In this document: piece by piece, positions 9,611-19,717 of the stretch
Layout: each line of letters starts with the position of its first letter
Numbering within the stretch: the first letter of the stretch is position 1
Assembly (NCBI RefSeq): GCF_012726195.1
Contig: NZ_JAASAF010000009.1
Span: forward strand, 186,001 to 250,000
Length of the DNA stretch: 64,000 nucleotides
Reading direction: 5' to 3'
Origin: Rhodococcus sp. HNM0563
GTDB taxonomy: Bacteria; Actinomycetota; Actinomycetes; Mycobacteriales; Mycobacteriaceae
Program-made: the position numbers and the translations under genes
Notes under the pieces: model-generated
What the model saw: only the letters and a program-made list of their open reading frames with translations
Databases searched by the model: none
Told to the model about the DNA's origin: nothing

Positions 9611-10584
9611 GATAACCTGCCCGCAACTTCGGCAGCCCAGTACGTCAACACGATGTCCGCCCCTGCGCGACGAATCCCGAGCAGCGATTCGTGGATCGCA
9701 GCGTCACGGTCGATCCAGCCGTTCGCCGCCGCCGCGGTGATCATCGAGTACTCCCCTGAAATCTGGTATGCGGCAACGGGGACCGGCGACCGGTCGGCCA
9801 CTTCGCGCAGGACGTCGAGGTACGACATGGCAGGTTTGACCATTATCATGTCGGCTCCCTCGGCCAGGTCGAGGTCGAGTTCGTACAGCGCCTCGCGCCG
9901 ATTCGCCGGATCCTGCTGGTAGGTACGGCGATCACCTTCGAGCGACGAGCCGACCGCTTCGCGGAACGGCCCGTAGAACGCGGACGAGTACTTCGCGGTG
10001 TAGGCGAGCTGGGAGACGTCGGCGTGACCGGCAGCGTCCAGCGCCGCCCGGATCGAAGCCACCTGGCCGTCCATCATGCCGCTGGGCCCGAGCACATGAG
10101 CGCCGGATTCCGCCTGTGCCACCGCCATTTCCGCGTACCGCTCAAGCGTTGCGTCATTGTCGACGACACCCGACGCCGCGAGTACCCCGCAGTGCCCGTG
10201 GTCGGTGAACTCGTCGAGGCACGTATCGGCCATGATCACCGTGGAGTCGCCGAGTTCACTCCGCAATGCAGCGAGGGAACGGTTGAGCACCCCGTCGGGA
10301 TCCGTTGCCCCCGACCCGCGCGCATCCTTGTCTTCGGGTCGTGGCACGCCGAACAACATGAGGCCACCGACGCCGGCCTCGACGGCAGCGGTCGCGGCGG
10401 TGAGCAGCGAATCGTCGGTGTGCTGGTAGACGCCCGGCATCGACGGGATCTCCCATGGTTCACTGCGGCCGTCGGCGACGAACATCGGAAGCACCAGGTG
10501 CCTGGGTTCGAGCGAGGTCTCCCCGACCAGGCGACGCATCGCCGCGGTTGTACGCAATCGGCGGGGACGAATATCGGGGAACAT
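9607..10584 (-). CDS. hemB: Delta-aminolevulinic acid dehydratase (porphobilinogen synthase) HemB
   Basis: Condenses two 5-aminolevulinate molecules to porphobilinogen. The 325-residue protein has both active-site lysines, in QLAYTAKYSSAFYGPFR and in ADMIMVKPAMSYLD. The metal loop reads DTCLDEFTDHGHCG. It keeps the outer two cysteines of the zinc-type loop but has Asp where E. coli-like zinc enzymes have the middle Cys, so the metal preference is not obvious. It is the fifth gene of the rex-hemACDB operon, separated from hemD by 78 bp. Confidence 0.96.
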   Translation of the reverse strand: MFPDIRPRRLRTTAAMRRLVGETSLEPRHLVLPMFVADGRSEPWEIPSMPGVYQHTDDSLLTAATAAVEAGVGGLMLFGVPRPEDKDARGSGATDPDGVLNRSLAALRSELGDSTVIMADTCLDEFTDHGHCGVLAASGVVDNDATLERYAEMAVAQAESGAHVLGPSGMMDGQVASIRAALDAAGHADVSQLAYTAKYSSAFYGPFREAVGSSLEGDRRTYQQDPANRREALYELDLDLAEGADMIMVKPAMSYLDVLREVADRSPVPVAAYQISGEYSMITAAAANGWIDRDAAIHESLLGIRRAGADIVLTYWAAEVAGRLS

Positions 10585-10662
10585 GGCGTCAGGACCCTCA
10601 TCAGTTCGGGGAGTCGAGCGCGGTTCCGGTAGCGGTCACCACCGGAACCGCGCACGAGTGGG

Positions 10663-12228
10663 TCAGCGGCGGGCGCGGGACTTCTTCCTCGGCGGAGGCA
10701 GGGCGCCCTCGGCACGCAGTCGTGCTGCGTGCTCGGCGAGCGCCTCGACCAATGGACCGACCTGCGCGGTCTCGGGTCGCACGTCCACCCGCAGCCCGAA
10801 TTCGATCGCGGTCTCTGCGGTCTTCGGGCCGATGCACGCGACGATGGTGCGCGCGTGCGGCTTCCCGGCAATACCGACGAGATTCCGGACCGTGGACGAC
10901 GAGGTGAAGCACACCGCATCGAAACCGCCGGTCTTGATCATCTCGCGGGTCTCCGCCGGCGGCGGAGCAGCCCGGACGGTGCGGTACGCAGTGACGTCGT
11001 CGATCTCCCAGCCGCGCTCACGCAGGCCCTCTGCAAGCGTCTCTGTGGCAATGTCCGCACGGGGCAAGAGCACCCGGTTGACCGGATCGAACACGTCATC
11101 GTACGGCGCGAACTCGGCAAGCAGACCCTCGGACGACTGTTCGCCCGTGGGGACGAGTTCCGGGGTGATACCGAACGAACGCACCTTCTCTGCGGTGGCC
11201 TGACCGACGCACGCGATCTTCACACCGGAGAATGCGCGGGCATCGAGTCCGAACTCCTCGAACTTCTCCCACACGGCGCGTACAGCGTTCGTCGAGGTGA
11301 ACACCACCCACTGGTAGCGACCGTCGACCAAGCCCTTGACGGCCCGTTCCATCTGGGCGGGGCTGCGGGGAGGCTCTACGGAGATCGTCGGTACCTCCAT
11401 CGGAATGGCACCGTGTGAGACGAGCCGATCACTCATCTCACCGGCCTGCTCCTTCGTCCGGGGAACCAGTACGGTCCAGCCGTACAGAGCGCGCGATTCC
11501 CACCACGACATCTTGTTGCGCTGCGACACGACCTTGCCGACCGTCACGATCAGCGGTCCGACGAACTCGGAGCCTGCGTCGTTGAGGGTCGCCAGCGTGG
11601 CCTCGACGGTACGCTGCTGACGCGTCGTGCCGCGCACCGTGATGGCGGCGGGGGTCTGCGGAGCAATTCCGTGTTCGACGAGCGCGCTCGCGGTCTCGGC
11701 GAGATGTCCGGACGTCGCGTGCAGCACCAACGGGCCGGGAGCAGCGGCCAAGGCCGCCCAGTCGACCTCGCCGCGGACGTCGGCCTCGGTGTGGGACGAC
11801 CCGAGGGCCATACCCGCGTAGCTCGGAACTGCGGAACCGGCGGGCAGTCCGGGAAGCACCTCGAACACCACCTGTGTGCGTGCCACAGCGTTGACCTCGG
11901 CGATCACAGAGTCGGTGGTCAACGGATCGCCCGCGACGAGACGCACCACGTCGTGGCCGTTCTTCGCTTCGGCGACCAGCGTCTTGGCGACCTCGGTGGG
12001 CTCCCCCAGTGCGGGACGCACGTCGGCGATCGGCTCGCCTGTCTCCGGGTCGGTGCCGAGGTCGGTGCCGACCAGAGCGACGACATCCCTGTCGACGTCC
12101 GGGTCGGTGAAGGCGATCGTGGCGCCCGTGAGGGCGTCGCGCGCTCGGACGGTGAGCAACGCCGGGTCGCCGGGACCCGATCCCACGAACAGGATCCGTC
12201 CGGGAGTGTTCTTACGGACTCGGCTCAT
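10663..12228 (-). CDS. hemD: Fused uroporphyrinogen-III C-methyltransferase / uroporphyrinogen-III synthase
   Basis: A 521-residue two-domain protein. Residues about 10-250 are a CobA/SUMT-type tetrapyrrole methylase domain (LFVGSGPGDPALLTVRARDA and VRLVAGDPLT). Residues about 265-500 are HemD, which cyclises hydroxymethylbilane to uroporphyrinogen III. The fusion is usual in actinobacteria and links the heme branch to siroheme/cobalamin at the shared intermediate. A basic tail (PPRKKSRARR) ends the protein. It lies between hemC (60 bp upstream) and hemB. Confidence 0.94.
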   Translation of the reverse strand: MSRVRKNTPGRILFVGSGPGDPALLTVRARDALTGATIAFTDPDVDRDVVALVGTDLGTDPETGEPIADVRPALGEPTEVAKTLVAEAKNGHDVVRLVAGDPLTTDSVIAEVNAVARTQVVFEVLPGLPAGSAVPSYAGMALGSSHTEADVRGEVDWAALAAAPGPLVLHATSGHLAETASALVEHGIAPQTPAAITVRGTTRQQRTVEATLATLNDAGSEFVGPLIVTVGKVVSQRNKMSWWESRALYGWTVLVPRTKEQAGEMSDRLVSHGAIPMEVPTISVEPPRSPAQMERAVKGLVDGRYQWVVFTSTNAVRAVWEKFEEFGLDARAFSGVKIACVGQATAEKVRSFGITPELVPTGEQSSEGLLAEFAPYDDVFDPVNRVLLPRADIATETLAEGLRERGWEIDDVTAYRTVRAAPPPAETREMIKTGGFDAVCFTSSSTVRNLVGIAGKPHARTIVACIGPKTAETAIEFGLRVDVRPETAQVGPLVEALAEHAARLRAEGALPPPRKKSRARR

Positions 12229-12288
12229 CGGTTGTTCTCCAGTGCAATCAAATCTGCGGTAAGGGAAATTCGGGGCTGAACGGAAGCG

Positions 12289-13278
12289 TCAATCATCGGC
12301 GGCCCACTGCTCGTCGTCGACGATCAGTTCTTTCGCGCCGAGGTCGAGCAATTCTCGGGCGAGTGCCCTTCCGAGTTCCTCTGCGCGGTCGGGTGAACCG
12401 ACGATGCTCGCGCGGAGCACGTCCGAGCCGTCGTGTGCGGCCGCGCACCCGCGTACGGACAGTTCCTCGAAGACACGGCCGTCGTCGTCGAGCGACTCGA
12501 CGACCTCTGCGATCGCGCCGACCGGCGCGGTGCACCCTGCTTCGAGCTCGGCGAGCAGTGCACGCTCGGCGACAACCGCCGCGCGACTCGCCGGATCATC
12601 GAGCCGGGAGAGGATTCCGATCAGGGCGTCGTCCTCGGCGCGGCACTCGACGGCGAGCGCTCCCTGAGACGGCGCGGGCAGCATCTGGACGGGCTCGAGC
12701 GCTTCGGTGACCCGGTCGAGCCGCCCGATCCGTGACAGTCCCGCGCGGGCGATGACGATCGCGTCGAGCTCGCCCGAATCGACCTTGCCGATGCGGGTGT
12801 CGATGTTGCCGCGCAACGGCTCCAGCTGCAAACCGAGGCCCATCGCCGCCAGCTGGGCGCGGCGACGCGGAGCGGACGTGCCTACCTTCGACCCGGCGGG
12901 CAGTTCTCCGAGTACCAGCCCGTCGCGAGCAACCAGGGCATCGCGCGGGTCCTCACGAGGAGGGACCGCCGCGACGACCATGCGCGGATCCTGCTTCGTG
13001 GGCAGGTCCTTGTACGAATGCACCGCCACGTCCACTTCGCCGGCCAGCAGGGCCTCGCGGAGTTCTGCGGTGAACACACCCACACCGATGCGCTGCACAG
13101 GCCCGGGTGTGATATCGCCCTTCGTCGTGATGACCACGAGCTCTGCCGGATGCCCGGCTGCGATCAGGGCGTCGCGGACAGTGCCTGCCTGCGTGGTGGC
13201 GAGCACGCTGCCCCGAGTACCGATGCGCAATGTGCGCTGCTCGCGCGATGCGTCGATCCGGGTGGCTTCGGCGCTCAT
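12289..13278 (-). CDS. hemC: Porphobilinogen deaminase (hydroxymethylbilane synthase) HemC
   Basis: Polymerises four porphobilinogens to hydroxymethylbilane. The 329-residue protein starts with the family region [16 protein letters not shown]. It has the VHSYKDLPT segment and the cofactor-attachment cysteine in [11 protein letters not shown], which holds the dipyrromethane. The ATG overlaps the hemA stop by 4 bp. Confidence 0.96.
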   Translation of the reverse strand: MSAEATRIDASREQRTLRIGTRGSVLATTQAGTVRDALIAAGHPAELVVITTKGDITPGPVQRIGVGVFTAELREALLAGEVDVAVHSYKDLPTKQDPRMVVAAVPPREDPRDALVARDGLVLGELPAGSKVGTSAPRRRAQLAAMGLGLQLEPLRGNIDTRIGKVDSGELDAIVIARAGLSRIGRLDRVTEALEPVQMLPAPSQGALAVECRAEDDALIGILSRLDDPASRAAVVAERALLAELEAGCTAPVGAIAEVVESLDDDGRVFEELSVRGCAAAHDGSDVLRASIVGSPDRAEELGRALARELLDLGAKELIVDDEQWAADD

Positions 13279-14699
13279 ACCTTGCCGTCCTTTCGTGGAG
13301 CACGCAGCTCCGTCGTGATGACCGGATCAAGTGCGGCGGACAGATCCGCCGACGTGGTCGGGTCGGTCAGAGACCCCAGTTCCTTCGTGGGAGTCGCAAC
13401 TGCTTCGACTGCCCCTGGTCGCAGCTCGAACAACTCCCGCAGTGCCTCGGCATACTGGTCGCCCCCCGGCGTCGAAGCAAGCTGCTTGACCCGCACGGTC
13501 GGTGCGTGCAGCAACTTGTCGACGACACGGCGCACGGTGCGCGCGACCTCGTCGCGTTGACCGTCCCCGAGATCGGGGAGCCGGGAATCGAGGCGCATGA
13601 GTTCGCCCTCGACAACTTCCGCCGCACGCTGGCGCAGTGCGGTGACAGTGGGCGTCACCTCCGCGAGCCGCTGTGTGGTCAGGTATCCGGCGAGCTCGGA
13701 CGCCACGATGGCGCGCGCTGCCTCGGCATCGGCGGAGGCAGCACCCGCAGCGGGGTCGCGCTGTAGTGCCTCCATGTCGAAGACCGTCACGCCGGGGAGC
13801 CCCGACACCGTGGGTTCGACGTCGCGGGGAAGCCCGAGATCGCAGATGGCCAGCGGGCGTTCACCGCGTTCGGACTGCGCGAGTGCGCGGTGGGCGTCAG
13901 CGAGGGTGACGACCGTGCCGACCGCTCCGGTGCAGGTGACAGCGACATCGGCCTGGGCAAGGGCAGCGGCAAGATCACCGAAATCGACGACCTGAGCGTC
14001 GACGCCGTTGCCGCGGGCCGTGGCGGCGAGGCGTTCGGCGCGGTCGCGGGTACGGTTCGTGAGAATGATCTCGGCAACGCCCGAACGGGTCAGGTGCGCT
14101 ACCGCGAGACCGCCCATTGCGCCTGCACCGATCACTGCGGCGGTGCGCCCCTGCAGACCGCCGTTGCCGAACAGCGCACCGGCCTTGTCGAGTGCGACCG
14201 ACACGACCGACGCGCCTGCTGCGTCGATCCCGGTTTCCGAATGCACACGCTTACCGACTCGCAACGCCTGCTGAGCGAGTTCGTGCAATGCACGCCCTGC
14301 AGCCTGCTGCGCATCGGCGGTCGCGTAGGCGGTGCGGATCTGTCCGAGAATCTGCTGCTCACCGACGACCATGGAGTCGAGGCCGCTGGCCACCGCGAAG
14401 AGATGCTCCGCGGCAGCCTCGCTGTAGCGCACGTATGCGTGCTTGTGCAGGTCTGCGAGAGTGAGTCCGGCGTGCTCCGACAGCAATTCGCTGACGTCGG
14501 CGAGCGCACCGTGGAACGCATCGACGACTGCATAGATCTCGACCCTGTTGCAAGTCGAGACGATCATCGCCTCGGAGATGTGATCCGACGCCATCATCTT
14601 GTCGGTCAGCTTGGGTCGATCGGTGTCCGCGACGGCCACCTTCTCGAGAACCGATACCGGGGCGCTCCGGTGCGAAATGCCAACGAGGAGGACACTCAC
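13275..14699 (-). CDS. hemA: Glutamyl-tRNA reductase HemA
   Basis: The first committed enzyme of the C5 heme pathway, reducing glutamyl-tRNA(Glu) to glutamate-1-semialdehyde with NADPH. The 474-residue protein has the N-terminal [16 protein letters not shown] motif, the nucleophilic cysteine in [10 protein letters not shown] (about residue 50), an NADPH-binding GAGAMGGLA motif (about residue 195) and a C-terminal dimerisation region. It overlaps rex upstream and hemC downstream by 4 bp each, so it is tightly coupled to the redox repressor. Confidence 0.96.
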   Translation of the reverse strand: MSVLLVGISHRSAPVSVLEKVAVADTDRPKLTDKMMASDHISEAMIVSTCNRVEIYAVVDAFHGALADVSELLSEHAGLTLADLHKHAYVRYSEAAAEHLFAVASGLDSMVVGEQQILGQIRTAYATADAQQAAGRALHELAQQALRVGKRVHSETGIDAAGASVVSVALDKAGALFGNGGLQGRTAAVIGAGAMGGLAVAHLTRSGVAEIILTNRTRDRAERLAATARGNGVDAQVVDFGDLAAALAQADVAVTCTGAVGTVVTLADAHRALAQSERGERPLAICDLGLPRDVEPTVSGLPGVTVFDMEALQRDPAAGAASADAEAARAIVASELAGYLTTQRLAEVTPTVTALRQRAAEVVEGELMRLDSRLPDLGDGQRDEVARTVRRVVDKLLHAPTVRVKQLASTPGGDQYAEALRELFELRPGAVEAVATPTKELGSLTDPTTSADLSAALDPVITTELRAPRKDGKV

Positions 14700-15586
14700 G
14701 GTGCAATCACCGATCCGTTTCTGGTCACGGCCGAACCCAAGGGGCCCGCCTTGCCTGTTCTGGATCGCCGAGCCGGACTCGGCGTGGACACAGCAGACCC
14801 GTGCGGGCCGCGGGCGGGCTGAACACTCGCAGTGTGCGCTTCCCCGGCAACCCGGAGAAGTTGTTCGTTTCGTGCGCTGTTGAACGAGAGCACCTGCAGT
14901 TCGACCGCGAGGTCGACGCGGCGCACCTCGACATGATCGGGCACCTCGAGCTCGATCGGCGCGAAGCTCAGGACACTGCGGACGCCGGAACGCACGAGCA
15001 CATCGCAGACGTCCTGCGCTGCATCCTCGGGTGTGGCCACGACACCGATGGTGGCGCCCAGCTCGTGAGCGTCGGATTCGAGCCGGTCGACGCCCCGGAC
15101 CACAAGGCCACCGACGGTCGTCCCCACCAGAGCCGGGTCGGCATCGAACAGCCCCGCGAGGGTGAAGCCGCGACGATCGAATCCGGGATAGCAGGCGAGA
15201 GCGCGCCCGAGACTGCCCACTCCTACGAGAACGACGTGGTGGCCGCGATCGAGCCCGAGCGCATTCTCGATGCGTGCCTGCAGGCGAACGACGTCGTAGC
15301 CGACGCCGCGCACGCCGTTGGGGCCGAGGAACGAGAGGTCCTTGCGGAGCTTCGCCGAACCGACCCCGGCGGCGCTCGCCAATTCTTCACTCGAGACGAT
15401 GAGTGTGCCCGCTTCGGAGAGGCTTCCGAGGACCCGCAGATAGTTGGCGAGACGCGTCACAGTAGCCTGGGGGATGTCCCGGTGCTGAAAGCCAGGCGCG
15501 ACACGATCGGAATTCGGAGTGGCACCCTCGCCGGTCCCGGCGTTGCCGCGGGCGTCGTCGCCCTGCGGTGGGTGCGGTTGCGTCAC
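14696..15586 (-). CDS. rex: Redox-sensing transcriptional repressor Rex
   Basis: An NADH/NAD+-responsive repressor of 296 residues. The N-terminal winged helix ([16 protein letters not shown] and the [15 protein letters not shown] region) is followed by a Rossmann NAD(H)-binding domain ([15 protein letters not shown]) and the C-terminal swap helix. The start is GTG at 15586, supported by a GGAG ribosome site about 8 bp upstream. It leads the hem operon, and a Rex-type operator lies at 15666-15683, indicating autoregulation and redox control of heme synthesis. Confidence 0.94.
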   Translation of the reverse strand: MTQPHPPQGDDARGNAGTGEGATPNSDRVAPGFQHRDIPQATVTRLANYLRVLGSLSEAGTLIVSSEELASAAGVGSAKLRKDLSFLGPNGVRGVGYDVVRLQARIENALGLDRGHHVVLVGVGSLGRALACYPGFDRRGFTLAGLFDADPALVGTTVGGLVVRGVDRLESDAHELGATIGVVATPEDAAQDVCDVLVRSGVRSVLSFAPIELEVPDHVEVRRVDLAVELQVLSFNSARNEQLLRVAGEAHTASVQPARGPHGSAVSTPSPARRSRTGKAGPLGSAVTRNGSVIAP

Positions 15587-15665
15587 GTTCGTGGCTCCTC
15601 GTCCGGCCGGTGGACACGTCCGGCCTCACGGTGATCCGGGATTTCGTCCTCACCACGGTAACCGC

Positions 15666-15683
15666 TTGTGAAGCCATGCACAA
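15666..15683. promoter_or_regulatory. Rex-type operator upstream of rex-hemACDB
   Basis: The sequence TTGTGA-N6-GCACAA matches the Rex consensus TTGTGA-N6-TCACAA in 11 of 12 arm positions. It is about 80 bp before the rex start codon, in the only intergenic gap upstream of the operon. Confidence 0.75.
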
Positions 15684-15742
15684 AGTTGCTCGAAGGCCCC
15701 CGAATGTGCTTCCCACCTGCGTCACGACCGGGAGCGACAGCG

Positions 15743-16033
15743 TCACCGGGCGAGATCTGCGCGCAATCGCTGCTCGTCGACCTCCCAGTAGCTGTGCTCC
15801 TTGCCGTCGAGGAGCACAACAGGGAGACGGTCCCCGAACTCGGCCCGCAATTCGGGGTCGTCAGCGGCGGCTTCGTCGACATCGATGCAGGTGACCTGCA
15901 CCCCGAAGTCCGCACACAGTGCTTCGAGAACGGTGCGCGCAGGTCCGCAACTACCGCACCCCGCGCGAATCAGGAGCGTCACCTCGTGTGCAGATACAGG
16001 GGTTCCGGCCGGGCCGGAGTGTCGATCGCTCAT
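15743..16033 (-). CDS. Glutaredoxin-family thiol protein
   Basis: A 96-residue thioredoxin-fold protein of the glutaredoxin-like/DUF836 type, with the redox motif CGSC at about residues 26-29 (RAGCGSCGPAR). It resembles M. tuberculosis Rv0508, which likewise precedes hemA. The ATG at 16033 is preferred over an upstream open extension that has no family similarity. It is minus strand and divergent from the HAD hydrolase. The redox partner, probably mycothiol or thioredoxin, is unknown. Confidence 0.85.
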   Translation of the reverse strand: MSDRHSGPAGTPVSAHEVTLLIRAGCGSCGPARTVLEALCADFGVQVTCIDVDEAAADDPELRAEFGDRLPVVLLDGKEHSYWEVDEQRLRADLAR

Positions 16034-16196
16034 GACCTCCACTGTGCGGCATGGGCCCCGGAGACGAACGTCACACCCGGGCAGCACCTGAACGCCGAAC
16101 CCTGATAGCGCGTCCACCACGGGCTACGCTTGCGGCGGGTCGTGCGTTGGGGTGTGACGACAGGTCGGCACGACCGTCACGACGCTGGAGGTGCGA

Positions 16197-17201
16197 GTGC
16201 CTGAACGTTTGTTGCCATACGGGCGGGGTATGGGTGAAGCGTGGGCACGGTTCATCCGTCCCGGCCGGCGCCGGTTGTCGCGCAAATTCGGCCCGAGCGA
16301 AGAAGAGGTCCGCGCGAACCTCGCCGGCGAAGCGAGTGCCGATGCGGCACTCGCCTTGCACGGTGCCCGGACAGAACCGGAAGCAGCGCCCGAGCCGGGA
16401 GCCGAGCCCGGCGCACGCGGCGCGATCGATCTGACCGCAGCCGCCTTCTTCGACGTCGACAACACGATGGTGCAGGGCGCGTCGATCATCCACTTCGCCC
16501 GCGGCCTCGTTGCGCGCAACTACTTCCGTAAGACCGACCTCTTCGAGTTCGCGTGGCAACAGGTGAAGTTCCGGATCACGGGTAAGGAGAACAGCGCCGA
16601 CGTCGCAAGCGGCCGCGACAAGGCACTGTCCTTCGTGCAGGGCAGGTCCACAGCCGAACTCCGCCGACTCGGCGAAGAGGTCTACGACGACATAATCGCC
16701 GACAAGATCTGGCCGGGCACCCGCATGCTCGCGCAGATGCATCTCGACGCGGGCCAACAAGTGTGGCTCGTCACGGCCACCCCGGTCGAACTCGCCGACG
16801 TCATCGCCAAACGCCTCGGCCTGACCGGCGCCCTGGGAACCGTTGCAGAGTCCGAGAACGGGGTGTTCACGGGCCGTCTGGTCGGCGACATCCTGCACGG
16901 ACTCGGCAAGGCGCACGCGGTGCGTGCCCTCGCGATCCGGGAGGGCCTGAATCTCAAACGGTGCACTGCGTACTCCGACAGCCACAACGACGTGCCGATG
17001 TTGTCGCTCGTGGGTACGGCGGTCGCGATCAATCCCGATCCCGATCTGCGGCAGGTTGCACGCACCCGGGGGTGGGAAGTACGCGACTTCCGCACGGCAC
17101 GTAAGGCAGCGAAGGTCGGAGTGCCGACGGCTCTCGGCCTCGGCGCGGCCGGCGGCGCGGTCGCCATTGCGCTCGGACGGCGCCGCGACCGAGCCGCCTG
17201 A
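16197..17201 (+). CDS. HAD-IB family phosphatase (SerB1-like)
   Basis: A haloacid-dehalogenase subfamily IB hydrolase of 334 residues. Motif I is [10 protein letters not shown] (Asp nucleophile), motif III is the lysine-containing region around GKAHAVRAL, and motif IV is [10 protein letters not shown]. The first 75 residues are basic and Pro/Glu/Ala-rich, and a hydrophobic alanine/glycine segment lies near the C-terminus. GTG at 16197 is preferred because GGAGG ends 5 bp upstream; a GTG at 16191 overlaps that site. Such proteins are often annotated as phosphoserine phosphatase, but other monophosphates are equally possible. It converges on the acyltransferase gene with only 12 bp between stops. 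Confidence 0.87.
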   Translation: MPERLLPYGRGMGEAWARFIRPGRRRLSRKFGPSEEEVRANLAGEASADAALALHGARTEPEAAPEPGAEPGARGAIDLTAAAFFDVDNTMVQGASIIHFARGLVARNYFRKTDLFEFAWQQVKFRITGKENSADVASGRDKALSFVQGRSTAELRRLGEEVYDDIIADKIWPGTRMLAQMHLDAGQQVWLVTATPVELADVIAKRLGLTGALGTVAESENGVFTGRLVGDILHGLGKAHAVRALAIREGLNLKRCTAYSDSHNDVPMLSLVGTAVAINPDPDLRQVARTRGWEVRDFRTARKAAKVGVPTALGLGAAGGAVAIALGRRRDRAA

Positions 17202-17213
17202 CCCGGCCTGACC

Positions 17214-18212
17214 TCAGCCGAGAAATACGTTCCTGCGGCGAGTGAGCAATTTGTAGAGCGTCTGCTGAATCACTTCACGAACGTGGTCGGTGACCTCGAA
17301 CAACACCATCGGATCATCGGCCGCCACTTCGTCGTGGACGTCGGTCGCAATGGGCGTACCGAATTCGATGTACCACTTGGACGGCAACGGCACCGCACCG
17401 AGCGGGCCGAGGGCGGGAAAGAGCGGCGTGATCGGGAAGTAGGGCAACCCGGCCAACCGTGCAAGCGAGGTGAGATTGCCGATGTTCGGGTAGATCTCCT
17501 CGGATCCCACGATCGAGCACGGAATGATCGGTGCTTGTGTCTTCAGCGCTGCCGAGACGAAACCGCCGCGTCCGAAGCGCTGCAGCTTGTATCGCTCCTT
17601 GAACGGCTTGCCGAGCCCCTTGTACCCTTCCGGGAACACAGCGACGACCTGGTCTTGTTCGAGAAGCCGTTCGGCATCGGGATGGCACGCGAGGGTGTGC
17701 CCCGCTTTACGCGCCACGGTGCCGACGACCGGCATGTCGAAGGCGAGATCGGCCGCAAGCATCCGCAGCGGCCGGTGTGCGCGGTCGTGCACGGCGACGG
17801 AGGTCATCAGGGCGTCGACGGGCAGAGTGCCCGCGTGATTCGCGACGATGAGTGCACGCCCGTCGGTGGGAATGTTCTCCACCCCCCGTACTTCGACGCG
17901 GAACCACTTGTCGAACAGTGGACGCAGCGTGGGCATGAGGATGTTGTCGTTGAAATGCGGGTCGAAACCGAAGTCGTCGACCTCGTAGTCACCTGTGATC
18001 CGCCGCCTGAGGAACTCCGCGCCCCCTGTCACGTGCCCGATCAGAGCGGTGCGCAGATCATCGAGGAATCCGTCGACGACGGTGTGCTGCGGTGGGGCAT
18101 CCCCGGCCGGGGCGCCTTGCGACGGATGCACGTCGAAGGACTCCGCGGGCCGGCCCGAAGCGGTGCGCCGACTTCCTCCGTGCAACGGTATGACCTTGGC
18201 AACCTGAGTCAT
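17214..18212 (-). CDS. PlsC-type 1-acylglycerol-phosphate acyltransferase family protein
   Basis: A 332-residue lysophospholipid acyltransferase-fold protein. After a variable N-terminus of about 70 residues, the PlsC domain shows an NHAGTLPVD motif (catalytic histidine with a longer spacing to Asp than the classic HX4D) and FPEGYKGLGKPFK. It should transfer acyl chains to a glycerol-phosphate-like acceptor at the membrane. The ATG at 18212 overlaps the stop of the epimerase gene (ATGA). The frame is open far upstream only because it shadows that gene. The pair matches Rv0501-Rv0502 of M. tuberculosis. Confidence 0.88.
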   Translation of the reverse strand: MTQVAKVIPLHGGSRRTASGRPAESFDVHPSQGAPAGDAPPQHTVVDGFLDDLRTALIGHVTGGAEFLRRRITGDYEVDDFGFDPHFNDNILMPTLRPLFDKWFRVEVRGVENIPTDGRALIVANHAGTLPVDALMTSVAVHDRAHRPLRMLAADLAFDMPVVGTVARKAGHTLACHPDAERLLEQDQVVAVFPEGYKGLGKPFKERYKLQRFGRGGFVSAALKTQAPIIPCSIVGSEEIYPNIGNLTSLARLAGLPYFPITPLFPALGPLGAVPLPSKWYIEFGTPIATDVHDEVAADDPMVLFEVTDHVREVIQQTLYKLLTRRRNVFLG

Positions 18213-19279
18213 CGCACCTCCGTCCGCTCCCCAAGAGTGGAAAGCAGCATCGATTCGGCCTTGTCGACCCATTCGGACTTCACGATGCGGGACATCCCGA
18301 TTCCTCGCGCGAAGTCGTCGAGGGCTTCCTTGGTGGTCCAGCGTGGTTCGAATCCGAGTTCTTCGCGCATGCGTGTCGTGTCGAGTCCGCATCCGAAGTG
18401 GAAGTAGTCGAGTTCTTCCTTCGTGAACGACTTCATGACCGATCCCACAAGAGCGTGACCCACGTTGCGGAACAGGCCGTAGGGCATCGGCACGGTCAGG
18501 CCACCTGCGCGTCGGACGGCCTGTGTCATCATCACGATGCCGTCGCCTGCCACGTTGTAGGTACCGGACGGACCGCCCAGTGTTGCGCACTCGAGAGCGC
18601 CGAGCGCATCCTCCTCGTGCAGCAACTGCAATCGTGCGTCGCGACCGAGGACATTGGGAACCAGCGGTGAGGTGAGGTAGTTCGAGACCGAACCGGGCAG
18701 GCGGTTCCCGACGGTGGGCGCGAGCCGCAGGATCGTGGTGGCGATGTCGCTGCGTCGCCGGGCCAGACCTCGCAGGTAACCCTCGATCTCGATCATGTCG
18801 CGGGCGAACGCGCCGGTGGGGCGGCGCCGCGCGCTCATCTCCTCCGTGAATTTCACGGGGTCCTTGGCGCTCGAGCCGTAGACGACCGACGACGACCGCA
18901 ACACGACCTTGCGTACCGACGGCGCCTTCTGGCACACCGCGAACAGTTGCATCGCGCCGATGACGTTCATGTCTTTCATCGCGGCGCGTGCTCCCGATTT
19001 GGGCGCCTTGGTGACCGCTGAGGCGTGCACGACGGTGTCGACGTTCATGTTTCTGATGACCTTGCCGATCAGTGGATTCCTGATGTCGGCGAGGACGAAT
19101 TCGGCGCGCCCCATGCGTCGGTGCATGTCTTTGGTGGGCGACTGGGTATCGACCGCGATGACACGTTCGATGTCGGGGTTCTGAGCCAGCCGGGTGACGA
19201 GGAAGCCACCGAGGAATCGGCTCGCACCCGTCACCAATACGACACCTGGCGGCTCGGCCTGTCGCCCGTGTGAAGTCAC
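18209..19279 (-). CDS. NAD-dependent epimerase/dehydratase family protein (extended SDR)
   Basis: A 356-residue extended short-chain dehydrogenase (Rv0501/GalE2-like). The nucleotide-binding motif VLVTGASRFLGG is near residue 15 and SSSVVYGSSAK is in the middle. The place where the catalytic YxxxK is expected reads FARDMIEIEGY, so the classical tyrosine-lysine pair appears missing and epimerase activity is doubtful. The start is GTG at 19279. It is coupled to the acyltransferase downstream, suggesting a shared role in cell-envelope lipid modification; this is inference. Confidence 0.85.
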   Translation of the reverse strand: MTSHGRQAEPPGVVLVTGASRFLGGFLVTRLAQNPDIERVIAVDTQSPTKDMHRRMGRAEFVLADIRNPLIGKVIRNMNVDTVVHASAVTKAPKSGARAAMKDMNVIGAMQLFAVCQKAPSVRKVVLRSSSVVYGSSAKDPVKFTEEMSARRRPTGAFARDMIEIEGYLRGLARRRSDIATTILRLAPTVGNRLPGSVSNYLTSPLVPNVLGRDARLQLLHEEDALGALECATLGGPSGTYNVAGDGIVMMTQAVRRAGGLTVPMPYGLFRNVGHALVGSVMKSFTKEELDYFHFGCGLDTTRMREELGFEPRWTTKEALDDFARGIGMSRIVKSEWVDKAESMLLSTLGERTEVR

Positions 19280-19419
19280 AGCACCCCCTGCTTGCAGAAC
19301 ATCTCCGTCGGCGATCCCACCTCGACCGCAGGACGGTATGCGCTACAACAATACGGTGACATCGGCAACATCGCATGACACCCGGGTAAACGTCCGGTTG
19401 CTCACCGTGCAGAAACGTC

Positions 19420-19450
19420 GAATGCCCGCCACCATGGGTGACGGGCATTC
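19420..19450 (-). terminator. Hairpin terminator after the bS22 gene
   Basis: A perfect 9-bp inverted repeat (GAATGCCCG / CGGGCATTC) with an inner CACC-ATG-GGTG stem lies 54 bp past the bS22 stop. On the minus strand it is followed by a short T-rich stretch. Confidence 0.6.
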
Positions 19451-19503
19451 GTCAGGCAGTACTGCTACCGGCGGCAGCTCGCATGCCGATGATCGACAGC
19501 GGC

Positions 19504-19605
19504 CTACTTGCCGAGTTTCCTACGCTGCACGCGAGTGCGGCGGAGCAGCTTGCGGTGCTTCTTCTTCGACATGCGCTTGCGGCGCTTCTTGATCACAGAC
19601 CCCAT
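19504..19605 (-). CDS. Ribosomal protein bS22 (AURKAIP1/COX24-domain), 33 residues
   Basis: A tiny highly basic protein, starting [19 protein letters not shown] and ending RRKLGK, that matches the actinobacterial 30S subunit protein bS22 (Rv0500B-like). About half of its residues are Lys or Arg. The ATG is at 19605 and TAG at 19504-19506. It lies between the helix-turn-helix gene and the epimerase gene, the same neighbourhood as in mycobacteria. At 33 codons it is easily missed by gene callers. Confidence 0.93.
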
Positions 19606-19717
19606 GTGGGTTCCCTCGCGTTCTTATAGCGTTCCTGCGCACGCCGGTGACGTACGCCTTCTTCTGTCGGACGCTGGGCCTCGTGGTGACGAGCTCAGCG
19701 CCTCACGACACCGGCTG

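Noticed and set aside
18213-19448. Apparent N-terminal extension making a 744-residue acyltransferase
   Set aside because: The extension lies wholly inside the epimerase gene in another frame. The ATG at 18212 with ATGA overlap explains the real gene.
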